Positions 1 to 7,229 of a DNA stretch of 45,897 nucleotides are shown here, in pieces. Numbering within the stretch: the stretch's first letter is position 1; each line of letters begins with the position of its first letter. The translations under genes were made by a program, and so were the position numbers. Under the pieces are notes generated by a model. That model saw nothing but the letters and a program-made list of their open reading frames with translations. It was not told where the DNA came from and did no database searches. The stretch is from a virus. Where the stretch lies: positions 1 through 45,897 of IMG/VR virus record IMGVR_UViG_3300033144_007607; one strand, written 5' to 3'.

Positions 1-783
1 GATGAAGTTCATACATCAGTTGGAGCACCAAAGTTTTCAGAATGCTCAATTCATATGCCATCTAAATATACATATGGTTTAAGTGCTACTCCATATCGGT
101 ATGATGGTAATGGAGATATTATTAAATATCATTTAGGAAAAATTCTTGCAGATGATGATATTGAAGGGACGATGGATGCAAAAGTCACAGTATTACTTTT
201 AGATTATGAGATAGATACGCCACGCAGGTACAAGTATATATGGTGGGGAGGCGATTTCCAGCGTTCTAGATACCTTAATATGATTAGAAAATCAAACCCC
301 TACACGACCGCTATAAAGGGTTTATTAGGCCGTTTAAAAAGCGATAGGAATCTTATTTGTATGATAGAAAGAATCAAACAGATTGAAGACTTGTATGAAT
401 GGATTGATTCAGATAGTAAATCTAAATTCTGTGGTACAGCAAAATTAGACACTTTAGAATCTAAAATTACATTCGCCACGCCTGGTAAGTGTCGTGATGG
501 AATTGATGCTCCAGATAAAGACTGCATCATAATGACATCCCCTATTTCTAACATTGAACAACTAGCTGGGCGTGTAGTAAGGGAAGCTGAAAATAAGAAG
601 ACTCCAATTGTCATTGATATGGTCGATTATGGATGCCATCGTATTGCTAGTACATTTTTTAGTAGAAAAAAATTCTACGAGCAGAGAGGGTGGGATATCC
701 AATATCTATTATATGTAGAAAACAAGGGTCTTAAGCAAATAAATTTTAAGGAAGCTACAAGGATAATTAACAATGAAGATTAA
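1..783 (+). CDS. SF2 DNA/RNA helicase, C-terminal part (5' end outside window)
   Basis: The reading frame is open from the first base, so the gene starts upstream of the window. The first four residues are the DEVH box (motif II). Motif III follows as GLSATP at residues 26-31, and motif VI as QLAGRVVRE at 187-195, preceded by a GIDAPD motif V region. These are superfamily 2 helicase signatures. ATP-dependent unwinding or annealing of nucleic acid is the expected role. The order helicase - gp47/SbcD - gp46/SbcC suggests a replication/recombination helicase comparable in role to T4 UvsW; that specific equivalence is inference. The gene overlaps the next one by 11 bp. Walker A and the rest of the N-terminal domain lie outside the window, so the subfamily cannot be settled. 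Confidence 0.88.
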   Translation, partial: DEVHTSVGAPKFSECSIHMPSKYTYGLSATPYRYDGNGDIIKYHLGKILADDDIEGTMDAKVTVLLLDYEIDTPRRYKYIWWGGDFQRSRYLNMIRKSNPYTTAIKGLLGRLKSDRNLICMIERIKQIEDLYEWIDSDSKSKFCGTAKLDTLESKITFATPGKCRDGIDAPDKDCIIMTSPISNIEQLAGRVVREAENKKTPIVIDMVDYGCHRIASTFFSRKKFYEQRGWDIQYLLYVENKGLKQINFKEATRIINNED

Positions 784-1066
784 ACTTGATTTTATCACAA
801 ATAGTTCTTCAGCCGATTTTGTAATCAATAAGAAACACTTAACAAAAGACGATATTATACTTATCAAAAATCATTTAGAGATTGCAGCAGCAATTAAAGA
901 TAAAGATACTTTGAAATATGCTTCAATATACGATGCATGGAATATAGAAGAAACAACATGGGAAGTTAAAGGTAGGACATCTATGACTAATTTTAATATG
1001 TATCATTATCTTACTAAGATTATGGGGCTTGATCCAGATATTATAGAGTATGAACATCATGGCTGA
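773..1066 (+). CDS. DFITNSSS-leader protein, copy 1 (97 aa)
   Basis: No family function is recognised. The N-terminus MKIKLDFITNSSSADF matches almost residue for residue the starts of the proteins at 4734 and 45664, while the rest of the chain is unrelated to them in any obvious way. After about residue 17 it is a short, mixed charged domain with no membrane segment and no Cys. The start ATG lies inside the end of the helicase gene (11-bp overlap), as expected for translational coupling. The shared N-terminus on different bodies looks like a recognition or leader sequence. Two radical SAM enzymes lie near the other copies. Function remains unknown. Confidence 0.8.
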   Translation: MKIKLDFITNSSSADFVINKKHLTKDDIILIKNHLEIAAAIKDKDTLKYASIYDAWNIEETTWEVKGRTSMTNFNMYHYLTKIMGLDPDIIEYEHHG

Positions 1067-1523
1067 TTTAAGAGAATTATTTGAGGTGGATTTTCCATGT
1101 GATACTTGTATCATTCAAACTATGTGTAGTAAATCATTTGTTGATAATACAGCATGCGAAAAGCTTAGAGATGTAGTTTTAAAAAAATTGAAAAAAAGAT
1201 ATGGAAAAGAGGAAAAGAAAATTACCAAGAAAGATAATTCTGGCCAGCATAAAGAAAAAAAGAGAAGAAAAGATAAATATGTTAATCGTAAAACAAGAAC
1301 AAGGAGGATAAAAATGTTGAAGAGATTAAAGAGGAATAGAGGATTTACATTGATCGAGCTTATTATAGTTATAGCAATAGTATTTATATTGCTAGCCATT
1401 GGTATACCACTGCTTACGAGCGAAAAAAATGAATTGAGACAAGAAAGAACTGAAGAAACAATGAAAAAAGAAACTCCAAAATCGGATACACAACCGGATA
1501 AACCCAAATATAAACCTCTATAG
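1059..1523 (+). CDS. four-Cys small domain read in frame into a prepilin-like membrane tail (154 aa)
   Basis: The N-terminal part carries PCDTCIIQTMC followed by a fourth Cys (spacing C-x2-C-x5-C-x9-C), a likely metal or Fe-S site. The same pattern forms a free-standing 53-aa protein at 44038. A Lys/Arg-rich linker follows, then without any stop codon the membrane segment and tail described for the internal start at 1314. I chose ATG 1059, which overlaps the previous stop; ATG 1050 is an in-frame alternative. In the cassette near 44 kb the two parts are separate genes with a stop between them. Here they are either a fusion or two in-frame products. No function is known. Confidence 0.6.
   Translation: MADLRELFEVDFPCDTCIIQTMCSKSFVDNTACEKLRDVVLKKLKKRYGKEEKKITKKDNSGQHKEKKRRKDKYVNRKTRTRRIKMLKRLKRNRGFTLIELIIVIAIVFILLAIGIPLLTSEKNELRQERTEETMKKETPKSDTQPDKPKYKPL
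1314..1523 (+). CDS. prepilin-like membrane protein, internal in-frame start (69 aa)
   Basis: A strong AAGGAGG at 1301-1307 sits 6 nt before ATG 1314, in frame inside the longer reading frame, so a separate short product is likely. The short form begins MLKRLKRNRG followed directly by FTLIE and a hydrophobic stretch to about residue 34. This is the classic class III (type IV prepilin) signal, with the cleavable Gly at 10 and the conserved Glu at mature position 5. The rest is a charged tail rich in Lys, Glu and Pro that ends KYKPL. Real pilins have a globular domain of about 100 residues; this has none, so it may be a membrane anchor or a pilin mimic. The tail end resembles KYTPL of the 44202 protein. 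Confidence 0.6.
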   Translation: MLKRLKRNRGFTLIELIIVIAIVFILLAIGIPLLTSEKNELRQERTEETMKKETPKSDTQPDKPKYKPL

Positions 1524-1531
1524 GAGAAAAT

Positions 1532-2548
1532 ATGAAATTTGCAATAACAGCGGATGTTCATCTGTCAAGATATGGTCAAGATAAAGTAGAAAGTAAAAGT
1601 AATCTACCTGAAAGATTACATAGTATCAAGGGAGCTTTATATAATGTGGCAGATTATTGTTATGATAATGATATTCCCATGGTTGTAATCGCAGGAGATT
1701 TAATTCATACAAAGTCCTTGATTTATACTATTGCTCAAAAGTTGATACTTGACTATTTTGACCAATACGAGGATTTAGAATTTATTGTTTTAGATGGAAA
1801 TCATGACTTAGCCGGAAAAGGTCAAAATGAAATTTCATCCTTAAGATTCTTACAGAATATAAAGAATGTAGAGTGGGTAACACAGGCACCTGCTGGTAAT
1901 GGGGATGTATTATGGATTCCTTATTCTTATGATATAGTGAACCAAGTAAAAAGCAACCACAGTAAAATTCTTATATCACATTTCGGGTTAAGCGAAGCAA
2001 TGCTAAATTCTGGAATAAGTATTGTATCCGATATTAGTCTTCGATCTCTTGTAAATCAATATGATCTTGTTCTTCTGGGTCATTATCACAAACCTCAAGA
2101 AATTATTACAGAGGATATAAGATTATTTTATGTCGGGTCTGGGATTCAATTGGACTGGGGTGAAAAGGGAGATGAGAAAAGATTCCTAGTTGTCGATACA
2201 GACACTCTTGATGTTCAAAGTATTCCAACAACAGGTTATAAAAAACACATTGAACTTGAAATTGATTCATCTAATAAATCTAAAGTTTTAGAAGAAGCTG
2301 GAAAAGCAAAAGAAAAAGGTCATCATATAAAGATTCTGAAAACAGAAAATATTTCAATTGAATCAGATGAGTTTAGGATTATAGACAAAACTGAAAGAGA
2401 TATAACCAATAGAGGAATTGACAGTTCAATGTCAATGGAAGATAAACATAAACAATATCTAAGTATAAGAGATATTCCAGAAGATGAACGTGAAGAATAT
2501 TTGAAAGTAGCCCTTGAAGAAATACTTCAGGATTGTGAGGAATTATGA
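1532..2548 (+). CDS. SbcD/gp47-like recombination endonuclease subunit
   Basis: Metallophosphoesterase that pairs with the downstream SbcC/gp46 ATPase to process DNA ends. The phosphoesterase motifs are visible in order: ADVH at 7-10, GDLIH near 60, GNHD near 88, SHFG, and GHYHKPQ in the second half; these bind two metal ions. At 338 aa it matches the T4 gp47/SbcD size range. It is preceded by AGGAG and overlaps the next gene by 4 bp (ATGA), so the two are probably made together. In T4-like phages this pair serves recombination-dependent replication and host DNA degradation. The family call is sure; the substrate in this phage is inferred. Confidence 0.93.
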   Translation: MKFAITADVHLSRYGQDKVESKSNLPERLHSIKGALYNVADYCYDNDIPMVVIAGDLIHTKSLIYTIAQKLILDYFDQYEDLEFIVLDGNHDLAGKGQNEISSLRFLQNIKNVEWVTQAPAGNGDVLWIPYSYDIVNQVKSNHSKILISHFGLSEAMLNSGISIVSDISLRSLVNQYDLVLLGHYHKPQEIITEDIRLFYVGSGIQLDWGEKGDEKRFLVVDTDTLDVQSIPTTGYKKHIELEIDSSNKSKVLEEAGKAKEKGHHIKILKTENISIESDEFRIIDKTERDITNRGIDSSMSMEDKHKQYLSIRDIPEDEREEYLKVALEEILQDCEEL

Positions 2549-4737
2549 GACAAGTAACTTTTTTAGAAGTAGGAATGGAAAACTATGGTTTATATATTGA
2601 TCCAATGGTTCTTCCTTTCAACAACAATACACTAACTTTGATAGTCGGTCCAAATGGTATTGGTAAAACAATGGCATTGGAAGCTCTGACTTTTACTCTT
2701 TATGGTATGACAAGTAAAGGGCAAAGAGGAGATGATGTTGTAAATAATGTTGTTGGAAAGAATTGTCATACATGGTCAAAGTTTAAATTAAATGATGATA
2801 ACTATAAAGTCGATAGGTATCATAAACACACCAAACTAGGGAATACCGTAATCCTGAATAAAAATGGTGTTGATATAAAAAAGGGTAGTAAAGAAGTTAT
2901 TCCCGAAATTGAAAGGTTAATTGCTCCAAGGAAACTATTCACAAATACTTTAATGTTTGGACAAAAAGTAAAGGATTTCTTTACAGATTTAATTGATTCC
3001 GATAAAAAAGAAATATTCAGAATGATCTTAGCTTTGGATATTTATCAAATACTATACAAAATTACAGATGGAAAAATAAAGGCAGTTGAAACATTAATGG
3101 AAGAATTAGGAACAAAAATAAAAGTGAATACAGAGTTGGTCGTTGATTGTAGAAATCAACTTGCTATCCTTGAAAAAAGGAAACAAGAATTCTTAATTGA
3201 TCAAAGTAAACAAATACAAGAAATCAAAACAAAGATTGAAGATAATGAAAGAGTAAAAACAACTTGGGAAGAATCTTTAAAAACATTACGAGAATCAAAT
3301 AGTGACGTGGACGAAGCGAAAAGTAAATTACAAACTCTCAATAACTCTTTAGAGTCCCTGTCAAAAAACAGAGAAAATATATCCAAAGATTTAGAAAACC
3401 AAAAATCTCTGAAGATTGCAGAGGTAGAAAAACAAGCATCTATAACAACCAGTGGTATTATTGATATTTTTCATTCTGCAAAAGAAGAAGCAGATGCAGT
3501 CCATACTAATGAAACACAAGAAATACTAGATCATATTATGAAGATAGAAAAAGAGAAAAGTAAAACTAATAGCGCAGCTAGTGGTTTAATTTCTAGTATT
3601 CTTATGGTCGATAAACAAAAAAAAGAATTGGAGGAAAGTTTAAATCTTGAAGATCCAATTTGTCCAACTTGTTTTCAGTTTATGGATGAGGAATGTAAAG
3701 AAAACTTACAAGATCAAATAGGAGATCTGGGTACAGAAATTGGTCAATATGAAAAAAGATCAAAAGATCATGATATAGATCTAGAGAAGTTTGAAGCAAT
3801 TACAGCATCTTTAAATGAAAAACTTACCAATGTTGTAAACAGAGATCATCGAATTGAAATCGAGGATCTTACTAAAATAAAAGATAATAATATAAAGAAC
3901 GTAGATGATAGACTCATAGTCGCCATGCAAAGGGTACAACTATTAGTCATTGACAAAGAGGCAGAGATAGAAAATCAAACTAAATCTGATTTTGAGGAGA
4001 TACAAAAAGAAGTTGATAATCTAAATCAAGTCTTAGAAGAAACAGAAAGAAATGCAAGATTAATAAATCAAGCAGAAGAGACTATAAAGAATTTAGAAAA
4101 CCAACAAAAATATAATGATAAACTTCTTAAAGATGCTGAAGAGATGGAGTTTGATAAGAGTCAAACAGATACTCAAATCAACCGTAAAATAACTCTAGAG
4201 AATGAGATTAAAGAGCATGATACACAATTACAAATACTAAGCAGAAAATTGATTATCTTAGAATTCTGGAAGAAAGCTTATTCTCCAACAGGAATTCCTG
4301 CAATATTAATTGATGAAGCAGTTCCATTTATGAATGAAAGAATTGCTGAATATCTTGAAAAATTAACAAATGGAAGGTATATCGTTTCATTCGATACATT
4401 AGCTTCAACAAAGTCTGGTGAATTTCGAGATAAAATTTCTGTCAATGTGGTTGATACTTTAACAAGAGCAAATTCAAGAATACAACTCTCTGGTGGTCAA
4501 ACAAGAATTATTGATATAGCTACAATACTAACTCTTCGAGACTTGCAATCAAACATTCAAGATGTTAACTTTAATATACTTATATTTGATGAAATCTTTG
4601 ATAGTTTAGATGAAGAAAATATTGGATTTGTGTCCAAAGTTTTAACACAACTAAAAATCGGGAAATCAATATATCTAATTTCTCATAGACATGAGGATCA
4701 ACTTGAAACCGATGAAACCCTAGAGCTAAGAAGATGA
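2545..4737 (+). CDS. SbcC/gp46-like Rad50-type ATPase
   Basis: Large SMC-like ATPase subunit of the SbcCD/gp46-47 nuclease. It has Walker A GPNGIGKT at residues 35-42 and long Gln/Glu/Lys-rich coiled-coil arms. A zinc-hook motif CPTC sits at 373-376, almost at the middle of the 730 residues. Near the C-terminus are the ABC signature LSGGQ at 648-652 and Walker B IFDEIFDSLDE about 30 residues later, with a D-loop and a terminal His switch region (ISHRHE). Zinc hooks join two Rad50-type dimers. The gene overlaps SbcD upstream and the DFITNSSS gene downstream, both by 4 bp. Confidence 0.95.
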   Translation: MRQVTFLEVGMENYGLYIDPMVLPFNNNTLTLIVGPNGIGKTMALEALTFTLYGMTSKGQRGDDVVNNVVGKNCHTWSKFKLNDDNYKVDRYHKHTKLGNTVILNKNGVDIKKGSKEVIPEIERLIAPRKLFTNTLMFGQKVKDFFTDLIDSDKKEIFRMILALDIYQILYKITDGKIKAVETLMEELGTKIKVNTELVVDCRNQLAILEKRKQEFLIDQSKQIQEIKTKIEDNERVKTTWEESLKTLRESNSDVDEAKSKLQTLNNSLESLSKNRENISKDLENQKSLKIAEVEKQASITTSGIIDIFHSAKEEADAVHTNETQEILDHIMKIEKEKSKTNSAASGLISSILMVDKQKKELEESLNLEDPICPTCFQFMDEECKENLQDQIGDLGTEIGQYEKRSKDHDIDLEKFEAITASLNEKLTNVVNRDHRIEIEDLTKIKDNNIKNVDDRLIVAMQRVQLLVIDKEAEIENQTKSDFEEIQKEVDNLNQVLEETERNARLINQAEETIKNLENQQKYNDKLLKDAEEMEFDKSQTDTQINRKITLENEIKEHDTQLQILSRKLIILEFWKKAYSPTGIPAILIDEAVPFMNERIAEYLEKLTNGRYIVSFDTLASTKSGEFRDKISVNVVDTLTRANSRIQLSGGQTRIIDIATILTLRDLQSNIQDVNFNILIFDEIFDSLDEENIGFVSKVLTQLKIGKSIYLISHRHEDQLETDETLELRR

Positions 4738-5102
4738 AAATTAAGATTGACTTTATTACTAATAGCTCATCTGTCTCATTTATCTTATCATGTGATATAA
4801 AAACTTTAAGAAAGGATATTCCATTCACATTTCGTAATGGGGAGTCTTTTAGATGCTTTGATAAAAAGGAACAATTAATTTCATATTGTCAAAATACCCC
4901 ATGTGATTGGATAGATGCAGTAATAGGTCCTCGTGCTTTTTGGAATTTATCAAAGGAAAACTATAATAAAATGTCAGAAATAATAAATAGTAGAGAATTT
5001 GTAATGCATGCTGTCATTGAAAGAGATAGGGACAGAATAGAAAGATTTCAAACAGTTGTCGAAAATCATGGATGCATAATATTACAGTGGGAGTCAGACT
5101 AA
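4734..5102 (+). CDS. DFITNSSS-leader protein, copy 2 (122 aa)
   Basis: Begins MKIKIDFITNSSSVSF, nearly identical to the starts of the 773 and 45664 proteins. The body (from about residue 18) has CFDKKEQLISYCQNTPCDWID and is clearly paralogous to the next gene, which lacks the DFITNSSS start. Its ATG overlaps the stop of the SbcC-like gene (ATGA). Two genes downstream lies a radical SAM/SPASM enzyme in the same direction. No membrane segment or signal peptide is visible. The function is unknown; the arrangement is what one would expect of a modification substrate or a partner of the radical SAM enzyme, but nothing in the sequence proves it. Confidence 0.82.
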   Translation: MKIKIDFITNSSSVSFILSCDIKTLRKDIPFTFRNGESFRCFDKKEQLISYCQNTPCDWIDAVIGPRAFWNLSKENYNKMSEIINSREFVMHAVIERDRDRIERFQTVVENHGCIILQWESD

Positions 5103-5103
5103 A

Positions 5104-5472
5104 ATGGCAAATAAAACAGCTTATTACATAGCTTATATAATAACCTCAGACAAAAAACTCTTAAGGAAAAATTTAGATTTTGAATTTTTTCCATCAGGTG
5201 AGAATTTCTGCTGCGTTAAAACCAAAAAAGCTCTTATCGCATATTGTCAGTTTAAAGCATGTGATTGGGTAAACATAATAACTGGTCCACAATATTTCTA
5301 TCATGTTTCAGAATTATGTTACTCTAAAATGTTGGATCTAATAAATGATGGGAAATATGTAACATATGCAAAAATTTATAATGAGACTTACTGGTTTAAA
5401 GGAAGACTAAAAAGATTTACAGATGCGGTCCAACATATCGGAGGTATAATAAGTGTGAGAGAGGAGTTATAA
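5104..5472 (+). CDS. leaderless paralog of the preceding DFITNSSS protein (122 aa)
   Basis: Aligns with the 4734 product over nearly the whole body. Shared elements in order are LRK near residue 22, a Cys/Lys/Ala-rich stretch ending IAYCQ.xACDW, then GP.xF, a Ser-x-x-x-Tyr-x-K-M helix, and RxxRF near the end followed by HxGxII. The first 15 residues (MANKTAYYIAYIITS) do not contain DFITNSSS, so the tandem copy has lost or never had the leader. It lies 1 bp after the preceding stop and overlaps the radical SAM start by one base. Function unknown. Confidence 0.78.
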   Translation: MANKTAYYIAYIITSDKKLLRKNLDFEFFPSGENFCCVKTKKALIAYCQFKACDWVNIITGPQYFYHVSELCYSKMLDLINDGKYVTYAKIYNETYWFKGRLKRFTDAVQHIGGIISVREEL

Positions 5473-6506
5473 TGATACGAATAGTCAATTGGTTATTAAC
5501 TAGAAAGTGTAACCTTAAATGTGAGTATTGTGCTATTGTAAAAAACTATAAAAACAAACCACCAGAATATCCAGATATGAAATATTATCATTTCAATGAA
5601 ATGAAAACCGAAAGTATCATTGAAGGGTTGAGAAAATTTAATATTCATAATCCAGATATGTTTCATATCTTCTATGGTGGTGAGCCAATGTTAAGAAAAG
5701 ATCTTCCTGCTATTATTAACTATTGTAATACAGAAAATATTCATTATACGATTATATCTAACAACACACCAGAAGTTCAACCAATGATAATGAACCTTAT
5801 CGAAAAAACAGAAAAGGTAGAAGGGTTTACAGCTTCAATTGATCCGGTTTTTAATGAATCCTCTTCTGACGATAGAGTCCTTAAAAGCATACATGGGCTA
5901 AAAAATCTTGTTCTATTAAAAAATTATGTTGAAGATGTTGTCGCAGAAATAACTGTGATGAAGCAGAATGTATCTCATCTATACAGTTTAGTAAGACAAC
6001 TAACAGATATGGGAATCAATAGTGATATAACATTTATTGACATTGCAAAAAATATATTCTATGATTTTTCAGATATATCAGATCCAAATCTATTAGTCCG
6101 TAGATCTCAAACTCTTTCAGAACAGTTTAGCTTTATTCTTGATAAGGATCTTGATGTTCATATGAAAGAGATTTTAATACCAGAGACTTGGGATATTCTT
6201 CCCTCAGATATGGATTGTAAAATCAATGAAAATCTTCATAATATTTCTGTTGATTCAGACGGGACTATTCGGCTGTGTCTGAGAATAAGAGGATATGACA
6301 CCCCACATAATTTAACAATAGAAAATCTTTTAGATGACAATGGAAAGATAAATAATTTGGCTCATATGACAATCTCAAAAGATAAAAAAATAATGTGTAA
6401 GTTATGTAACCATACATGTCAGATTATGAGTAGAGTTATAGATGAAAAAAACTTAGACCCTGATGACTTAATTCATATAGAAAAACGGGTCAACTATGGA
6501 GGATAA
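5472..6506 (+). CDS. radical SAM enzyme with SPASM-like C-terminus (344 aa)
   Basis: Radical SAM proteins cleave S-adenosylmethionine at a [4Fe-4S] cluster to start radical chemistry. The cluster motif CNLKCEYC places Cys at 13, 17 and 20, and GGEP follows at 69-72, as in peptide-modifying members. The C-terminal 100 residues have a Cys-rich SPASM/twitch-like pattern: DC, a VDSDG strand followed by RLCLR, and CKLCNHTC near the end, suggesting auxiliary Fe-S clusters. Members with this layout commonly modify peptides or proteins. A preceding GAGGAG and the overlap with the 5104 gene put it in one operon with the DFITNSSS pair. It is too long and has the wrong C-terminus for QueE. Confidence 0.85.
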   Translation: MIRIVNWLLTRKCNLKCEYCAIVKNYKNKPPEYPDMKYYHFNEMKTESIIEGLRKFNIHNPDMFHIFYGGEPMLRKDLPAIINYCNTENIHYTIISNNTPEVQPMIMNLIEKTEKVEGFTASIDPVFNESSSDDRVLKSIHGLKNLVLLKNYVEDVVAEITVMKQNVSHLYSLVRQLTDMGINSDITFIDIAKNIFYDFSDISDPNLLVRRSQTLSEQFSFILDKDLDVHMKEILIPETWDILPSDMDCKINENLHNISVDSDGTIRLCLRIRGYDTPHNLTIENLLDDNGKINNLAHMTISKDKKIMCKLCNHTCQIMSRVIDEKNLDPDDLIHIEKRVNYGG

Positions 6507-6511
6507 TAAAA

Positions 6512-6835
6512 ATGCCAGAAGAAATAGATTCCAATATAATAACCAGTGCTGTAATGTTTTGGAAAACAGTATATGATGCAGATGAAGTAAAAATTAAGTT
6601 TGAAAAGAAAGACAAAACAGAAAGAATTATGAGATGTACTTTAAACTTTAAAAACATTCCAGTAAAAGATCATCCAAAAAGTGTCAATTTCCCACAGATC
6701 TTAAAATTGATTCAAAAAAACAAAATTATGCATGTATATGATCTAGATAAGAAGGACTGGAGATCGGTTCCATTTGATAGAGTAGAATGGTTAGATACTC
6801 CAGTAAGAAGATACTACATAAAGAAACGGGGGTAA
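6512..6835 (+). CDS. unrecognised small protein (107 aa)
   Basis: I do not recognise the family. The sequence has a basic, beta-rich look: KIKFEKKDKTERIMRCTLNF in the first half, FKNIP, then YDLDKKDWRSVPFDRVEWL toward the end. The RxMxCT...IP...WRS pattern recalls small SH3-like proteins seen in phages, but this is only an impression. No membrane segment is visible. A GGAGG motif lies in the end of the radical SAM gene, 6-10 nt before the ATG. It heads the genes leading into the ubiquitin-like cluster, and no link to that system can be shown. Confidence 0.7.
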   Translation: MPEEIDSNIITSAVMFWKTVYDADEVKIKFEKKDKTERIMRCTLNFKNIPVKDHPKSVNFPQILKLIQKNKIMHVYDLDKKDWRSVPFDRVEWLDTPVRRYYIKKRG

Positions 6836-6844
6836 AAATAAAAA

Positions 6845-7228
6845 ATGGGAATTCTGGATCTATTACTTAAAGAAATTTCAAGCAACCATTTAACACAACA
6901 GGTAAGAGAAATATGTTCTAAAATAGCTGAAGAAGAAAAGGATAATACTGAGCACAAAGAATGTATACTAAAAGGTCCAAATATCTTCTTATGTTTGGAG
7001 ATTCCTGGAAGAAGACTAAATGAGGTAGCGGTTTTAACTCTTGAAAGAGAGTATGAAGAAATATATGTTGTAGGCCTTTGGACCTGGACAAAAAGTCAAA
7101 TTAAATTTTTTAAAGATGGGGACTTACCTAGACCCAAAAAACAAAAAACCTGGGTCATTCAGGAAAATAAAGCAACAAAAATATTAACGGAATATGCGAA
7201 AATTGTAAAAACATTAAGAGGAGAATAA
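6845..7228 (+). CDS. unrecognised protein upstream of the E2-like gene (127 aa)
   Basis: Not recognised. A helical N-terminus (LTQQVREICSKIAEEEK) is followed by a strand-rich centre (NIFLCLEIPGRRLNEVAVLTL, VVGLWTWTKSQIKFF) and a basic helical end. A GGGG-type ribosome binding site lies before the ATG. The stop is one base before the GTG of the large E2-like gene, so the two are likely co-translated and may work together. Nothing in the residues suggests an enzyme. Confidence 0.7.
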   Translation: MGILDLLLKEISSNHLTQQVREICSKIAEEEKDNTEHKECILKGPNIFLCLEIPGRRLNEVAVLTLEREYEEIYVVGLWTWTKSQIKFFKDGDLPRPKKQKTWVIQENKATKILTEYAKIVKTLRGE

Positions 7229-7229
7229 A

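Noticed and set aside
5472-6506. QueE (7-carboxy-7-deazaguanine synthase) as partner for FolE2
   Set aside because: The protein is 344 aa with a Cys-rich SPASM-like C-terminus; QueE is about 200-250 aa and lacks this.
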